A stretch of 64,000 bases of DNA from UBA2965 sp036526135 (lineage in GTDB: Bacteria; Pseudomonadota; Gammaproteobacteria; Pseudomonadales; Azotimanducaceae): positions 56,310 to 120,309 of the forward strand of contig DATCZA010000010.1 of NCBI GenBank assembly GCA_036526135.1, written 5' to 3'. This document shows positions 33,897 to 42,241 of this stretch, piece after piece. Made by a program: the position numbers and the translations under genes. Below the pieces are notes generated by a model. That model worked only from the letters and a program-made list of their open reading frames with translations. It did not search any database and had not been told where the DNA came from. Numbering within the stretch: position 1 is the stretch's first letter; each line of letters begins with the position of its first letter.

Positions 33897-35222
33897 ATGA
33901 TTGATTTGTCCAGCTCGTTTCCAACGGCGCGCCGCAAGCCCCTCCTGAGCGTGGTCTCTATGGTCCTCGCCATGCTGGTGGTCCCGCCTGTTCAGTCCAG
34001 CGAGGTGGATCTGCTCATAGAGAAGCTCGTGGCCAAGGGAATTCTGAACGAAGGCGACGCGAAGGAGATCAGGGCAGAGGTTGCCCGGGAAAGGCAGCAG
34101 GCCGCAGCCGCGCCGGTTGAGATTCAGGACCTCGGAACGCTGCCGGTCGCGCATGCGCCCGCAGAGGCAAAAGAGCACTGGTCCGACAAGATATCGTTCA
34201 AGGGCGACCTGCGCGTGCGCTATCAGGGCGAAGAGCTGGATAACGCCCCCAGCATCGGCCCGTTCGACATCGACGAACGCAACCGCTGGCGGATTCGCTG
34301 GCGCGCCGGTGTCGAGGCCGATGTCAGCGATCGCTGGGAAGTAGGCTTCGGGCTGGCCTCGGGAGGCTCGGACGCGAGGTCGAGCAACCAGACGCTGCGC
34401 AATGCGTTCTCCACGGGCGACGCCCGGCTGGACTACGCGTTTGCCCGCTTCAAGGCCGGCGACGGCGTCGACGTGGTGGCGGGAAAGTTCAAGAATCCCA
34501 TCTGGAAGCCCAAGGATCTTCTGTGGGATTCGGACATTCGCACCGACGGGGTTGCCGTGCCCATGGAGTTCGGCGTCAACGACAGGGTCTCTGCGTTCGT
34601 TACCCCCGCTTACCTGGTCCTGACCGAGGACGTGATCGGAGGGCAGGACGATGCGGCCATGTGGCTGCTTCAGGCGGGCGCGAATTTCGATCTCTCGGAC
34701 GCGGTGTCTCTGACGGTCGCGCCGACCTATTACAACTTCGTCAATCTCAAGGGCAGCAAGGGTCCCATCACCGTGGACGTGCCGAGCAACGCGCGGGGCG
34801 AGGACGACCGCTTTGTTTATGACTACGACTCCATCGCCCTCGGCGGCAAGCTGGACATCGACGGCACCGAGCTGATCCCGCGCGTCAGCGTCTTCGGCGA
34901 GTGGGTCAAGGCATTCGACCCTGACGAGGAAGACACGGGCTGGCTGGTCGGGCTTGCCTTGGGCGATGCCAAGGTGAGCAATTTCGGCGACTGGCAGCTG
35001 AAGTACAACTACCGACGCCTCGAGGCGGACGCGTGGCCGGAGTTCCTGAGTGACAGCGACTTCTTCTTCGGGGCGACCAACGTCAAGGGCAGCGAGTTCG
35101 AGTTCATCTGGGGGCTGGCAAAGGGCGTCAACGTGTCGGTGGACTACTACACGGCGGCCAAGTTCATCGGTTCCGACCTGGAGCAGGATCTTCTGCAGCT
35201 CGATCTGAACGTGAAGTGGTAG
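33897..35222 (+). CDS. Putative outer-membrane porin, probably phosphate-starvation induced
   Basis: A 441-residue protein with a signal peptide (hydrophobic core about 16-30, cleavage near VQSSE). A short helical, charged segment follows (LIEKLVAKGILNEGDAKEIRAEV, about 37-60), typical of the putative-porin family in front of the barrel. Then come alternating beta-strands such as FKGDLRVRYQGEE and WRIRWRAGVEADV up to an aromatic C-terminus (LNVKW). Its position beside phoB and the Pho box suggest an anion or phosphate channel; it is not close enough by eye to call OprP. Alternative starts inside the signal peptide exist. Confidence 0.85.
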   Translation: MIDLSSSFPTARRKPLLSVVSMVLAMLVVPPVQSSEVDLLIEKLVAKGILNEGDAKEIRAEVARERQQAAAAPVEIQDLGTLPVAHAPAEAKEHWSDKISFKGDLRVRYQGEELDNAPSIGPFDIDERNRWRIRWRAGVEADVSDRWEVGFGLASGGSDARSSNQTLRNAFSTGDARLDYAFARFKAGDGVDVVAGKFKNPIWKPKDLLWDSDIRTDGVAVPMEFGVNDRVSAFVTPAYLVLTEDVIGGQDDAAMWLLQAGANFDLSDAVSLTVAPTYYNFVNLKGSKGPITVDVPSNARGEDDRFVYDYDSIALGGKLDIDGTELIPRVSVFGEWVKAFDPDEEDTGWLVGLALGDAKVSNFGDWQLKYNYRRLEADAWPEFLSDSDFFFGATNVKGSEFEFIWGLAKGVNVSVDYYTAAKFIGSDLEQDLLQLDLNVKW

Positions 35223-35345
35223 CGCCTCTGGTGCTTTTCCAGCGGCTGAGGATGAGCTAAGGTTCGACCCCGCTCGACGCCCGTCATGAGGCGCTGAGCA
35301 AAGCGCCCGGATTGAGGCGGCACCGACACCAGGGAGGAACGGACA

Positions 35346-36017
35346 GTGGGGGAAAAAGCTCAGATCACGTCAGCAGACGGATTCACTCTCGGGGCGTATC
35401 AAGCTACGCCCGCAGGGCAGCCAAAAGGCGCCGTCGTGGTCATTCAGGAGATTTTCGGCGTAAATCAGCACATCCGCGAAGTGGTAGACGGTTATGCCGC
35501 CGACGGTTACTTCGCCATCGCGCCGCAGATATTCGATCGAGTGGAACGCGACATCGAGCTGGGCTACGAGGAAGCTGACATGGGCGCCGGCATCGAGATC
35601 GCGTTCCAGAAGCTCGATCATGCCAAGGCGCTCGAAGATGTGCAGGCTGCCATCGAGGTGGCCTCCGTGCAGGGCAAGGTGGGTGTAGTCGGATACTGCT
35701 TCGGCGGCCTGCTCACCTGGCTGGCCGCCTGCGAACTCGAGGGGGTCAGCGCCGCGTCTTCTTATTACGGTGGCGGCGTGGCGGGAGAAGCGCAGCGTCA
35801 GCCGCGCTGTCCGGTGATCATGCATTTCGGCGAGCTGGACGCGCACATCCCGATGAGCGACGTGGAGAAGGTCAAGGCCGCTCAGCCGGACGTGCCCGTC
35901 TTTGTCTATCCGGCCGATCACGGGTTCAACTGCGATCATCGGGCAAGCTATGACGCGGCCGCGGCAGCCACTGCCAAGCAGCGCACGCTGGAATTTTTCG
36001 GGCGGGAGCTGGCCTGA
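35346..36017 (+). CDS. Dienelactone hydrolase-family protein
   Basis: A 223-residue alpha/beta hydrolase with the Cys-Asp-His triad of dienelactone hydrolases: Cys118 in GYCFGG, Asp165 in FGELDAHIP and His192 in PADHGFN. The early IQEIFGVNQHIRE block, which carries the family Glu, is present. The GTG start at 35346 follows GGAGG at 35333-35337. Dienelactone hydrolases open enol-lactones in chlorocatechol breakdown, but many family members have unknown esterase roles, and no catechol genes are nearby. Confidence 0.9.
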   Translation: MGEKAQITSADGFTLGAYQATPAGQPKGAVVVIQEIFGVNQHIREVVDGYAADGYFAIAPQIFDRVERDIELGYEEADMGAGIEIAFQKLDHAKALEDVQAAIEVASVQGKVGVVGYCFGGLLTWLAACELEGVSAASSYYGGGVAGEAQRQPRCPVIMHFGELDAHIPMSDVEKVKAAQPDVPVFVYPADHGFNCDHRASYDAAAAATAKQRTLEFFGRELA

Positions 36018-36285
36018 CCGGCCCGTGCCCATGCCGTTCCGGGCGAAAGTCCCGTCAAGCTTGACTTCCGTGAGGGGTTTGATGATCCTTCGATCATTGA
36101 AGAGGGGCGGGGCACATCGGGCGTGTCGGAGTGCGTGCACCCCGCGTTTTGCGGATGTACAGCAGGCGAACGTGCACTTTTTTCGCAACGGCTCAAACGT
36201 GCACAAAGGTGTGGTGCGCGGCGTTTTCAGCGCCGGCATTTCCTGCTGTTGCGCTCATTAAGATAACCATTCCGTAGGAAGTCGT
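36018..36285. other. 268-base region before the TonB operon
   Basis: No gene is seen. The segment 36090-36230 is G+C-balanced with several short GTGCAC-type repeats (GCGTGCACC, CGTGCACTTT, CGTGCACAAAG) near 36132-36206. A GATAACCATT at 36262-36271 resembles half of a Fur box but lacks the second half. The operon promoter must be in this region; I could not assign it. Confidence 0.4.
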
Positions 36286-37074
36286 ATGAACACACAACGA
36301 ATCCACAGGTCTTGGGGACCAGTTCCATTGTTGTTGGCTTTGCTTGGCCTGGCGTTGTGTGGCAACGCGTCGGCGGCATCGTTGAACGACATTTTCGTGG
36401 TGACCGATCGCCTCAACACTCAGGCGAAGCGATCCCAGGCCAAAATCGACGCGCTGACCGAGGAGACTCGCAAGCTGCTCAGTGAGTACAAAACCGTGCT
36501 CAAGGAAATCGAAGGCCTGAGAGTCTACAACCGACAGCTCGAAAAGCAGATTTCCAGCCAGGAGGCCGAGATGGCCAAGCTGGCAAGCTCCATCGACCAG
36601 GTGACGCTCATCGAGCGGCAGATCACGCCTCTGATGCTGCGCATGATCGATGGGCTAGAGCAGTTCGTGGAGCTCGATTTGCCGTTTCTGCAGGACGAGC
36701 GTGCGGGTCGGATAGAAGCTCTGCGCGAGATGATGGATCGGGCGGACGTGGCCGTATCCGAAAAGTTCAGTCAGATACTTCGCGCCTATCAGATCGAGAA
36801 CGAGTACGGGCGCACCATGGAAGCTTATGGAGACACGATCAACGTAGCGGGTGTGGATCTCAAGGCGGACGTTCTCAAGGTGGGGCGGGTGACGCTCGTG
36901 TATCAGACGCCCGATGGGGCCTCCACCGGCCGGTGGGACCCAAAGGCCGGACAGTGGGTCGAGTTGGGAGACGAGTACACCACCCCAGTACGAAGTGGTA
37001 TCCGGATGGCGCGCAAGCAGCTCTCCGTTGACATGTTGACGATGCCCGTCGCGGCTCCGGAGGCTGCAGAGTGA
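36286..37074 (+). CDS. DUF3450 periplasmic coiled-coil protein of a TonB2-type system
   Basis: A 262-residue protein with a signal peptide (hydrophobic core about 13-28, cleavage after GNASA). A long coiled coil spans about 40-110 (LNTQAKRSQAKIDALTEE, LRVYNRQLEKQISSQEAEM), followed by a helical part and a C-terminal beta-rich module (LKVGRVTLVYQTPDG to LGDEY). The family is found in front of TtpC-ExbB-ExbD-TonB operons; its exact role is not known. The C-terminal module resembles part of the next protein. The stop overlaps the next gene start, so the two are coupled. Confidence 0.88.
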   Translation: MNTQRIHRSWGPVPLLLALLGLALCGNASAASLNDIFVVTDRLNTQAKRSQAKIDALTEETRKLLSEYKTVLKEIEGLRVYNRQLEKQISSQEAEMAKLASSIDQVTLIERQITPLMLRMIDGLEQFVELDLPFLQDERAGRIEALREMMDRADVAVSEKFSQILRAYQIENEYGRTMEAYGDTINVAGVDLKADVLKVGRVTLVYQTPDGASTGRWDPKAGQWVELGDEYTTPVRSGIRMARKQLSVDMLTMPVAAPEAAE

Positions 37075-38531
37075 TGAATCACGTAAAGATCAAGATAGGC
37101 GCTGGAATTCTGGCGCTCGGGCTCAATGGCGCTGCTCTTGCCGAAGAGGCCGCGCCGGACGTGGTCGTAAACCAGGCCGATACTCTCGAAGAGCTCCTGA
37201 GGAACGTCGAGGAGCGCAGGGTCACGGAATCCCGTGAGCATACTCAGCGCGAGCAGGTGTTCGTTCGCGAAAAGAACCAGCAGGCGCGCATGCTCGCCGA
37301 TGCTCAGGCGGAACGCCGACGTGAGGAGCAGCGTTCGGAAAGGCTGGAAACCGCCTTCGAAGAGAACGAGATACGTATCGGCGACCTCCAGGAACAGCTC
37401 GACCGGCGCTTAGGCTCCCTGCGCGAGCTTTTTGGCGTTCTCCAGCAGGTAGCCGGCGATACCCGCGGGTTGTTTGAAGGCTCGATCATCTCCGCCGAGT
37501 TCCCCAACCGTGGAGAATGGCTCGGCCAGCTCGCGGCCAAAATGGGCACCGCGAGCGAGCTGGCGACCATCGACGAGATGGAAACCCTCTGGTTCGAGCT
37601 CCAGCGTGAAATGATCGAGTCGGGCAAGGTCTCCAAGTTTCCCGGAACCATCATCCAGCTGGACGGGCAGCGTAAGGACGCCGACATCATCCGCGTGGGT
37701 GCCTTTGCTCTGATCTCTGAAGGCGAGTACATCCAATTCGACGTCAACGACGGTAGTCTGACCGAGCTGGCTCGGCAGCCGTCCGGCCGCTACACGGGTT
37801 CAGCCGAAGATCTGCAGGAGGCCGGTGCCGGCGACGTCGTGGCCTTCGCGGTGGACCCGACTCGTGGCTCCCTGCTGTCTCTGCTGATTCAGGCCGCGAC
37901 CGTGGGCGAGCGGGTGGGTTCTCCGTTTGGCGGCATCGCCAAGGGCGAGTGCTACCTGCCATTCTGCGACGGTCAGGGTGGCTACGTAGGCGCCGTGATC
38001 ATTCTGGGCGGGCTGATCGGCGTGCTGCTCGCCGTGGAGCGGCTGGTCACGCTCTCAATGGTGGGCGCGAAGGTCGCCTCGCAGAAGAAATCGAGCACGC
38101 CGAACGAGGACAATCCTCTCGGCCGGGTGCTGAAGGTCTATGAAGAGAACAAGGACGTCGACGTGGAAACCCTCGAGCTCAAACTCGGGGAAGCCATTCT
38201 CGGCGAGACGCCGAAACTGACGAGAAACATCACCCTGATCCAGGTGATCTCGGTGGTCGCGCCGCTCCTTGGCCTGCTCGGCACGGTGATCGGCATGATC
38301 CTGACATTCCAGGCCATCACCCTGTTCGGCACCGGCGATCCCAAGACAATGGCTGGCGGCATCTCCACCGCGCTCATGACGACGGTGCTCGGTCTGTGTG
38401 TCGCCATACCGACGACGCTGCTGCACTCCATCGTGGCGACCCGCAGCCGATCGGTGATCCACGTCCTGGAAGAGCAGAGCGCCGGCATCATTGCCGATCA
38501 CGCAGAGCAGTCCGGAAGGGCGTTGGGGTAA
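37071..38531 (+). CDS. TtpC-like MotA/TolQ/ExbB-family proton channel protein
   Basis: A 486-residue protein with a signal-like N-terminus (about 8-24), a periplasmic coiled coil (about 40-120) and a beta-rich module (about 195-255). These are followed by a C-terminal MotA/TolQ/ExbB domain with membrane segments at about 302-322, 385-410 and 420-450 and the typical PLLGLLGTVIGMI motif. In Vibrio TonB2 systems TtpC of this design is needed with ExbB2-ExbD2-TonB2 for siderophore uptake. GTG 37071 lies 7 bases after GGAGG and overlaps the DUF3450 stop; ATG 37074 is an alternative. Confidence 0.9.
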   Translation: MMNHVKIKIGAGILALGLNGAALAEEAAPDVVVNQADTLEELLRNVEERRVTESREHTQREQVFVREKNQQARMLADAQAERRREEQRSERLETAFEENEIRIGDLQEQLDRRLGSLRELFGVLQQVAGDTRGLFEGSIISAEFPNRGEWLGQLAAKMGTASELATIDEMETLWFELQREMIESGKVSKFPGTIIQLDGQRKDADIIRVGAFALISEGEYIQFDVNDGSLTELARQPSGRYTGSAEDLQEAGAGDVVAFAVDPTRGSLLSLLIQAATVGERVGSPFGGIAKGECYLPFCDGQGGYVGAVIILGGLIGVLLAVERLVTLSMVGAKVASQKKSSTPNEDNPLGRVLKVYEENKDVDVETLELKLGEAILGETPKLTRNITLIQVISVVAPLLGLLGTVIGMILTFQAITLFGTGDPKTMAGGISTALMTTVLGLCVAIPTTLLHSIVATRSRSVIHVLEEQSAGIIADHAEQSGRALG

Positions 38532-38543
38532 CGGTAAGCTCCC

Positions 38544-39062
38544 ATGATCAACGACGCCTACATTGCGATCATCAGCTTCATGGAGCAGGGTGGGAATGTG
38601 CTGTGGCTCATCGCCGCCCTCACGTTCCTGATGTGGACGCTGATCTTCGAGCGGATCTGGTACTTTCAGTCCGAGCACAAGAGCGTAGTGCGAATCGCCA
38701 CGGAAACCTGGGAGAACCGTGCCGAGCGCCGGTCCTGGAGCGCCCATCAGATCAGGGACTCCATCATCTCCGACGCTTCCGAGAAGATCACGGGCAGCCT
38801 CCCGCTGATCCAGACCTGCGTGACGCTCTGCCCGCTTCTCGGCCTGCTAGGTACGGTGACCGGAATGATCTCTGTATTCGATGCCATGGCCACTCAGGGC
38901 GGTAATGCCCGTTCCATGGCTGCCGGCGTGTCCATGGCCACGATACCGACGATGTCCGGCATGATCGCTTCGTTGTCGGGGCTGATGGGCAGCACCTTCG
39001 TGAAACGAAAAGTCGATTTCGAGATCGAACTGTTCCAGGACCATCTGACGATGGATCACTGA
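38544..39062 (+). CDS. exbB: ExbB-type biopolymer transport protein
   Basis: A 172-residue MotA/TolQ/ExbB-family protein with an N-terminal membrane segment at about 18-35 and the paired segments at about 90-115 and 125-150, including PLLGLLGTVTGMISVFDAM. It is shorter than E. coli ExbB (244), as is usual for TonB2-type ExbB. With ExbD it uses the proton gradient to energise TonB. It follows the TtpC-like gene by 12 bases, giving two ExbB-like proteins in one operon. Confidence 0.93.
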   Translation: MINDAYIAIISFMEQGGNVLWLIAALTFLMWTLIFERIWYFQSEHKSVVRIATETWENRAERRSWSAHQIRDSIISDASEKITGSLPLIQTCVTLCPLLGLLGTVTGMISVFDAMATQGGNARSMAAGVSMATIPTMSGMIASLSGLMGSTFVKRKVDFEIELFQDHLTMDH

Positions 39063-39080
39063 TCCACGACCGGAGGAAGT

Positions 39081-39488
39081 ATGCGTAGAGAAGCAAACCG
39101 GTTTTCCCGTACTGACGAAGAGTCAGACATCAACCTCACGCCCATGCTGGACGTGGTGTTCATCATGCTCATCTTCTTCATCGTCACGGCCACTTTCATC
39201 AAGCAGGCGGGTATCGAGGTTTTTCGGCCCGAGGCGATGACGGCCGAGCAGAAACCCACGGTCAGCGTGCTGATCGCCATTGGACCGACCGGGGAAATCT
39301 GGATCGACAAAAAGCGTGTGGACGCCAGCGCCGTTCGCGCCCACATCGAGCGGCTTCACGCCGAGAACCCGAAGGGCGGGCTCGTCATTCAGGCGGATCG
39401 TGAAGCCAAATCTGAGAAGCTCATGGCCGTGCTGAACGCGGCCCGAGCGGCCGGTCTCACTGAGGTCGCGATCTCCACGGAGGCCTGA
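39081..39488 (+). CDS. exbD: ExbD-type biopolymer transport protein
   Basis: A 135-residue protein with a short cytoplasmic N-terminus (ESDINLTPMLDVVF), one membrane segment at about 23-43 containing the essential membrane Asp in PMLDVVFIMLIFF, and a periplasmic domain. It works with ExbB in the proton-driven motor. The ATG follows CGGAGG by a normal distance and lies 18 bases after exbB. Confidence 0.95.
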   Translation: MRREANRFSRTDEESDINLTPMLDVVFIMLIFFIVTATFIKQAGIEVFRPEAMTAEQKPTVSVLIAIGPTGEIWIDKKRVDASAVRAHIERLHAENPKGGLVIQADREAKSEKLMAVLNAARAAGLTEVAISTEA

Positions 39489-39505
39489 GGCCAGGAGGCA
39501 TCACT

Positions 39506-40108
39506 ATGGTCATGCGGTACGTTTTCGGAGTTGCGCTGGGTATCGTCACGACCTTCGCTCTCTTTCTCCTGATGCAGGCGCTGATCAAGAGTGACAAGAG
39601 CCCGTTCGATGAAGGCGTCAAGGGAAAGATCGTCGACTTCGTCCGCCTGCAGGATGACGTCGACATTCAGACCAAGCAGCGCAAGCCCAAGCCGCCGCCG
39701 CCGCCGGACGAGCCGCCCCCGGACATGCCCAAGCCCGACTTCGACTCCAATGTGGATTCCCAGGGCGTCGACATTGGTTCTGTGAATATCAACGTGGATC
39801 TGAATGTCGGCGGTACGGGCGGATTTTCGTCAGACGGTGAATATCTGCCCATCGTCAAGGTGGCCCCCGTATACCCCAGGCGGGCGCAGACTCGAGGCAT
39901 CGAGGGGTACGTGTTGCTGGAGTTCGTGGTGACCAAAACCGGGGCCGTCCGGGATCCCGTGATTATCGAATCCAAGCCGCCTGGAATCTTCGATCGGGCT
40001 GCGCTCCAGGCCGCTTTGAAATTCAAGTACAAGCCCAAAGTAGTCAATGGCGAGCCCATCGACGTTGCTGGTGTGCGTAACCGTATTACGTTCGAACTTC
40101 AGGATTGA
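39506..40108 (+). CDS. tonB: TonB-family energy transducer (TonB2 type)
   Basis: A 200-residue short TonB. An N-terminal membrane anchor spans about 5-25, and a proline-rich part follows (KPKPPPPPDEPPPDMPKP at about 60-77). The C-terminal domain of about 90 residues has the YPRRAQTRGIEGYVLLEFVVTKTGAV start and the AALQAALKFKYKPKVVNGEP end. It carries energy to TonB-dependent outer-membrane receptors. No receptor gene lies in the window. It is 17 bases after exbD. Confidence 0.93.
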   Translation: MVMRYVFGVALGIVTTFALFLLMQALIKSDKSPFDEGVKGKIVDFVRLQDDVDIQTKQRKPKPPPPPDEPPPDMPKPDFDSNVDSQGVDIGSVNINVDLNVGGTGGFSSDGEYLPIVKVAPVYPRRAQTRGIEGYVLLEFVVTKTGAVRDPVIIESKPPGIFDRAALQAALKFKYKPKVVNGEPIDVAGVRNRITFELQD

Positions 40109-40138
40109 CGGGGCTTGGGGCTAAGCCGGGAGGTAGAT

Positions 40139-41476
40139 TTGAAGTTTTGTTCTCACATCGTTCGCCTGGCGCTGTCCGTGACGTTGTGCTTCGCGGCAAT
40201 ACCGTTTGCGGGTGAATTCGGCCTGAGCGGTTCCCAGGCCTTCGCCGAGGAAGGCGAGGGCCAGCAACAGAAGACGCGTCGAGTGCCTTCCATGAGCGAG
40301 GCGACTTTCAAAAAGCTTGCAGAGGCGCAGGAGCTGATTGACGCCAAAGATTATCAGGGCGCGGTCACGTCCCTGAACGAAATGTTGACGAGTCGCCGTC
40401 GGTCGCTTAACGGCAACGAGGTCGGGCAGGTGCACAACATGCTCGGTTTCGTCTACTTCTCCATGGAGGATTACCCCAAGGCGATTGAGATGTACAAGGT
40501 CGTCGTCGATCAAGAGGAAGATATTCCCGAGGGCCTCGAGGTTACGACGCTATACACCCTGGCGCAGCTGAGCTTCGTCGCTGAGCGCTATCGGGACGCG
40601 CTCAAGTACATGGAAATCTGGCTCTCCAAAGCTCAGAACCCGGGGCCCGAGCCCCACATTTTCATGGGCCAGGTCTATTACCAGATGCAGGACTTTCGCC
40701 GCTCGATCGTCCAGATAGAGAAGGGGATAGGCGTCGCCCAGGAAAGGGGAACGCCCGTCAAGGAGAACTGGTGGTCGCTGCTCAACTATCTGTATTTCGA
40801 GGAGGAGAACTGGCCCAAAGTGATCGAGATACTCGAGATTCTCGTTCGCGACTTCCCTAAGCGCGAGTACTGGATCCGCCTTGCCGGCATCCATGGCCAG
40901 GAGGGCAACGAGCGGGAGCAGATCGGATCCATGGAGGCCGCGCACGTGGCGGGCTTCCTCACCCGCGAGCGGGATCTGACCAATTACGCCGGGCTGCTGA
41001 TGCAGGCCGAGGTGCCTATACGAGCGGCCAAGGTCCTCGACGCCGGCGTCGAGGCCGGCGTGATCGAGAAGACGGCCACGAATCTTCGGAGCCTTGGGCA
41101 GGCATGGCAGCTGGCCCAGGAAACCAAGAAGGCGATTCCCGTTTTCGAGGAGGCGGGCAAACTCGCGGACGATGGGGCCATCTACGAACGGTTGGCCCAG
41201 CTCTATCTCGACAACGACGAGTTCAGCAAGTGCGTTCGTGCGGCCGGAAGGGCCATCGATAAGGGTGGGCTGCGCAAAGTTCAGACCACCTACGTGGTGC
41301 GAGGCATGTGTGAGTACAATCAGGACCGGCTTCCCCAGGCAAGGTCATCGTTCGTCTCCTGTCGTAACGAGTCGCGGCGCGCCAAAGACGAGACCAACCG
41401 GCGAATCTGCCAGCAATGGATCACCTATCTGGATCGCGAAACCACGCGGCGCGAGCAGTTGGAAAAGGCCATCTGA
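40139..41476 (+). CDS. TPR-repeat periplasmic protein of the TonB operon
   Basis: A 445-residue protein with a signal peptide (hydrophobic core about 6-20, then a region ending QAFAEE) and tetratricopeptide-like helical repeats over most of its length. Examples are NMLGFVYFSMEDYPKAIEMYKVV, LYTLAQLSFVAERYRDALKYME and the late YERLAQLYLDNDEFSKCVRAA. TPR proteins close many TonB2-type operons; it may join the motor to other periplasmic partners, but this is inference. The frame opens at 40115, but TTG 40139 with GGGAGG five bases before it is the better start. Confidence 0.87.
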   Translation: MKFCSHIVRLALSVTLCFAAIPFAGEFGLSGSQAFAEEGEGQQQKTRRVPSMSEATFKKLAEAQELIDAKDYQGAVTSLNEMLTSRRRSLNGNEVGQVHNMLGFVYFSMEDYPKAIEMYKVVVDQEEDIPEGLEVTTLYTLAQLSFVAERYRDALKYMEIWLSKAQNPGPEPHIFMGQVYYQMQDFRRSIVQIEKGIGVAQERGTPVKENWWSLLNYLYFEEENWPKVIEILEILVRDFPKREYWIRLAGIHGQEGNEREQIGSMEAAHVAGFLTRERDLTNYAGLLMQAEVPIRAAKVLDAGVEAGVIEKTATNLRSLGQAWQLAQETKKAIPVFEEAGKLADDGAIYERLAQLYLDNDEFSKCVRAAGRAIDKGGLRKVQTTYVVRGMCEYNQDRLPQARSSFVSCRNESRRAKDETNRRICQQWITYLDRETTRREQLEKAI

Positions 41477-41510
41477 AGCCGAACCTGCTCCCGACTGACG
41501 TCCCACGTCC

Positions 41511-41530
41511 GGGCCGGCATTGCCGGCCCT
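41511..41530 (+). terminator. GC-rich hairpin after the TonB operon
   Basis: GGGCCGGC and GCCGGCCC form a perfect eight-base stem with a three- to four-base loop, between the TPR gene and the riboflavin synthase gene. It lacks a T-tract, so it is a weak or Rho-assisted terminator at best, or a barrier protecting the upstream mRNA from exonucleases. Confidence 0.45.
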
Positions 41531-41547
41531 CTGCGTAAAGGGCTCCA

Positions 41548-42192
41548 ATGTTCACCGGTATCGTCCAAGGCCTCTGCCCGGTCACTGGCGTAGACGACAA
41601 ACCGGGCCTTCGATGCATCGCCATCAAGCTGGGCAAGCTGGCGGGTGGTATCCAGACCGGTGCGTCCGTCGCCATCAACGGAACCTGTCTGACCGTGACG
41701 TCGGCTGCAAAGGGCGTGGTGTCTTTCGACGTCATTCGCGAGACGCTTGAGAACACGAACCTCGGAGATCTGCAACGCGGCTCCTTGGTCAACGTCGAAC
41801 GGTCATTCCGTGCGGGGGACGAGATAGGGGGTCACATCCTGTCGGGTCACGTCATCGGCAAGGTTCGCGTCGCGGCCGTCGAAGAGGATGAGAACGAGCG
41901 GAACGTGCGTTTCGACGTGCGTGCTGAATGGATGAAGTATCTGCCCCACAAAGGCTTCGTGGCGCTGGACGGAGCGAGCCTGACGATTGCCAGGGTCGAT
42001 GCAACCAATGACCAGATCACGGTATGTCTGATCCCCGAGACCATTGCCCGCACGACGCTGGGAAGTGCTGAGCCGGGATCGTGGGTCAATCTGGAGATCG
42101 ACGCTCAGACCCAGGCCGTGGTGGACACGGTTGAGAGGGTGCTGAGCTCGCCGGAGTGGCAAAGGCGTCTGCGGGGCGAACCGTCGTCCTGA
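41548..42192 (+). CDS. ribE: Riboflavin synthase alpha subunit
   Basis: A 214-residue enzyme that dismutates two 6,7-dimethyl-8-ribityllumazines to riboflavin. It has the invariant MFTGIVQ start and two lumazine-binding repeats (about 1-97 and 98-200) with GTCLTVT and GASLTIA motifs, the DEIGGHILSGHV linker block and the QTQAVVDTVERVL tail. It resembles the E. coli form. It stands alone, away from ribBA/ribH, and I see no FMN riboswitch in the 71 bases before it. Confidence 0.95.
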   Translation: MFTGIVQGLCPVTGVDDKPGLRCIAIKLGKLAGGIQTGASVAINGTCLTVTSAAKGVVSFDVIRETLENTNLGDLQRGSLVNVERSFRAGDEIGGHILSGHVIGKVRVAAVEEDENERNVRFDVRAEWMKYLPHKGFVALDGASLTIARVDATNDQITVCLIPETIARTTLGSAEPGSWVNLEIDAQTQAVVDTVERVLSSPEWQRRLRGEPSS

Positions 42193-42241
42193 CCGTTTCT
42201 CTCAGCCCTTCGAGGCCAATCGGCATCGGGGTGCGCCCGAT

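Noticed and set aside
36262..36271. Possible Fur site before the TonB operon
   Set aside because: Only about half of a Fur box is matched; the second arm is missing. Iron control remains possible but is not shown here.
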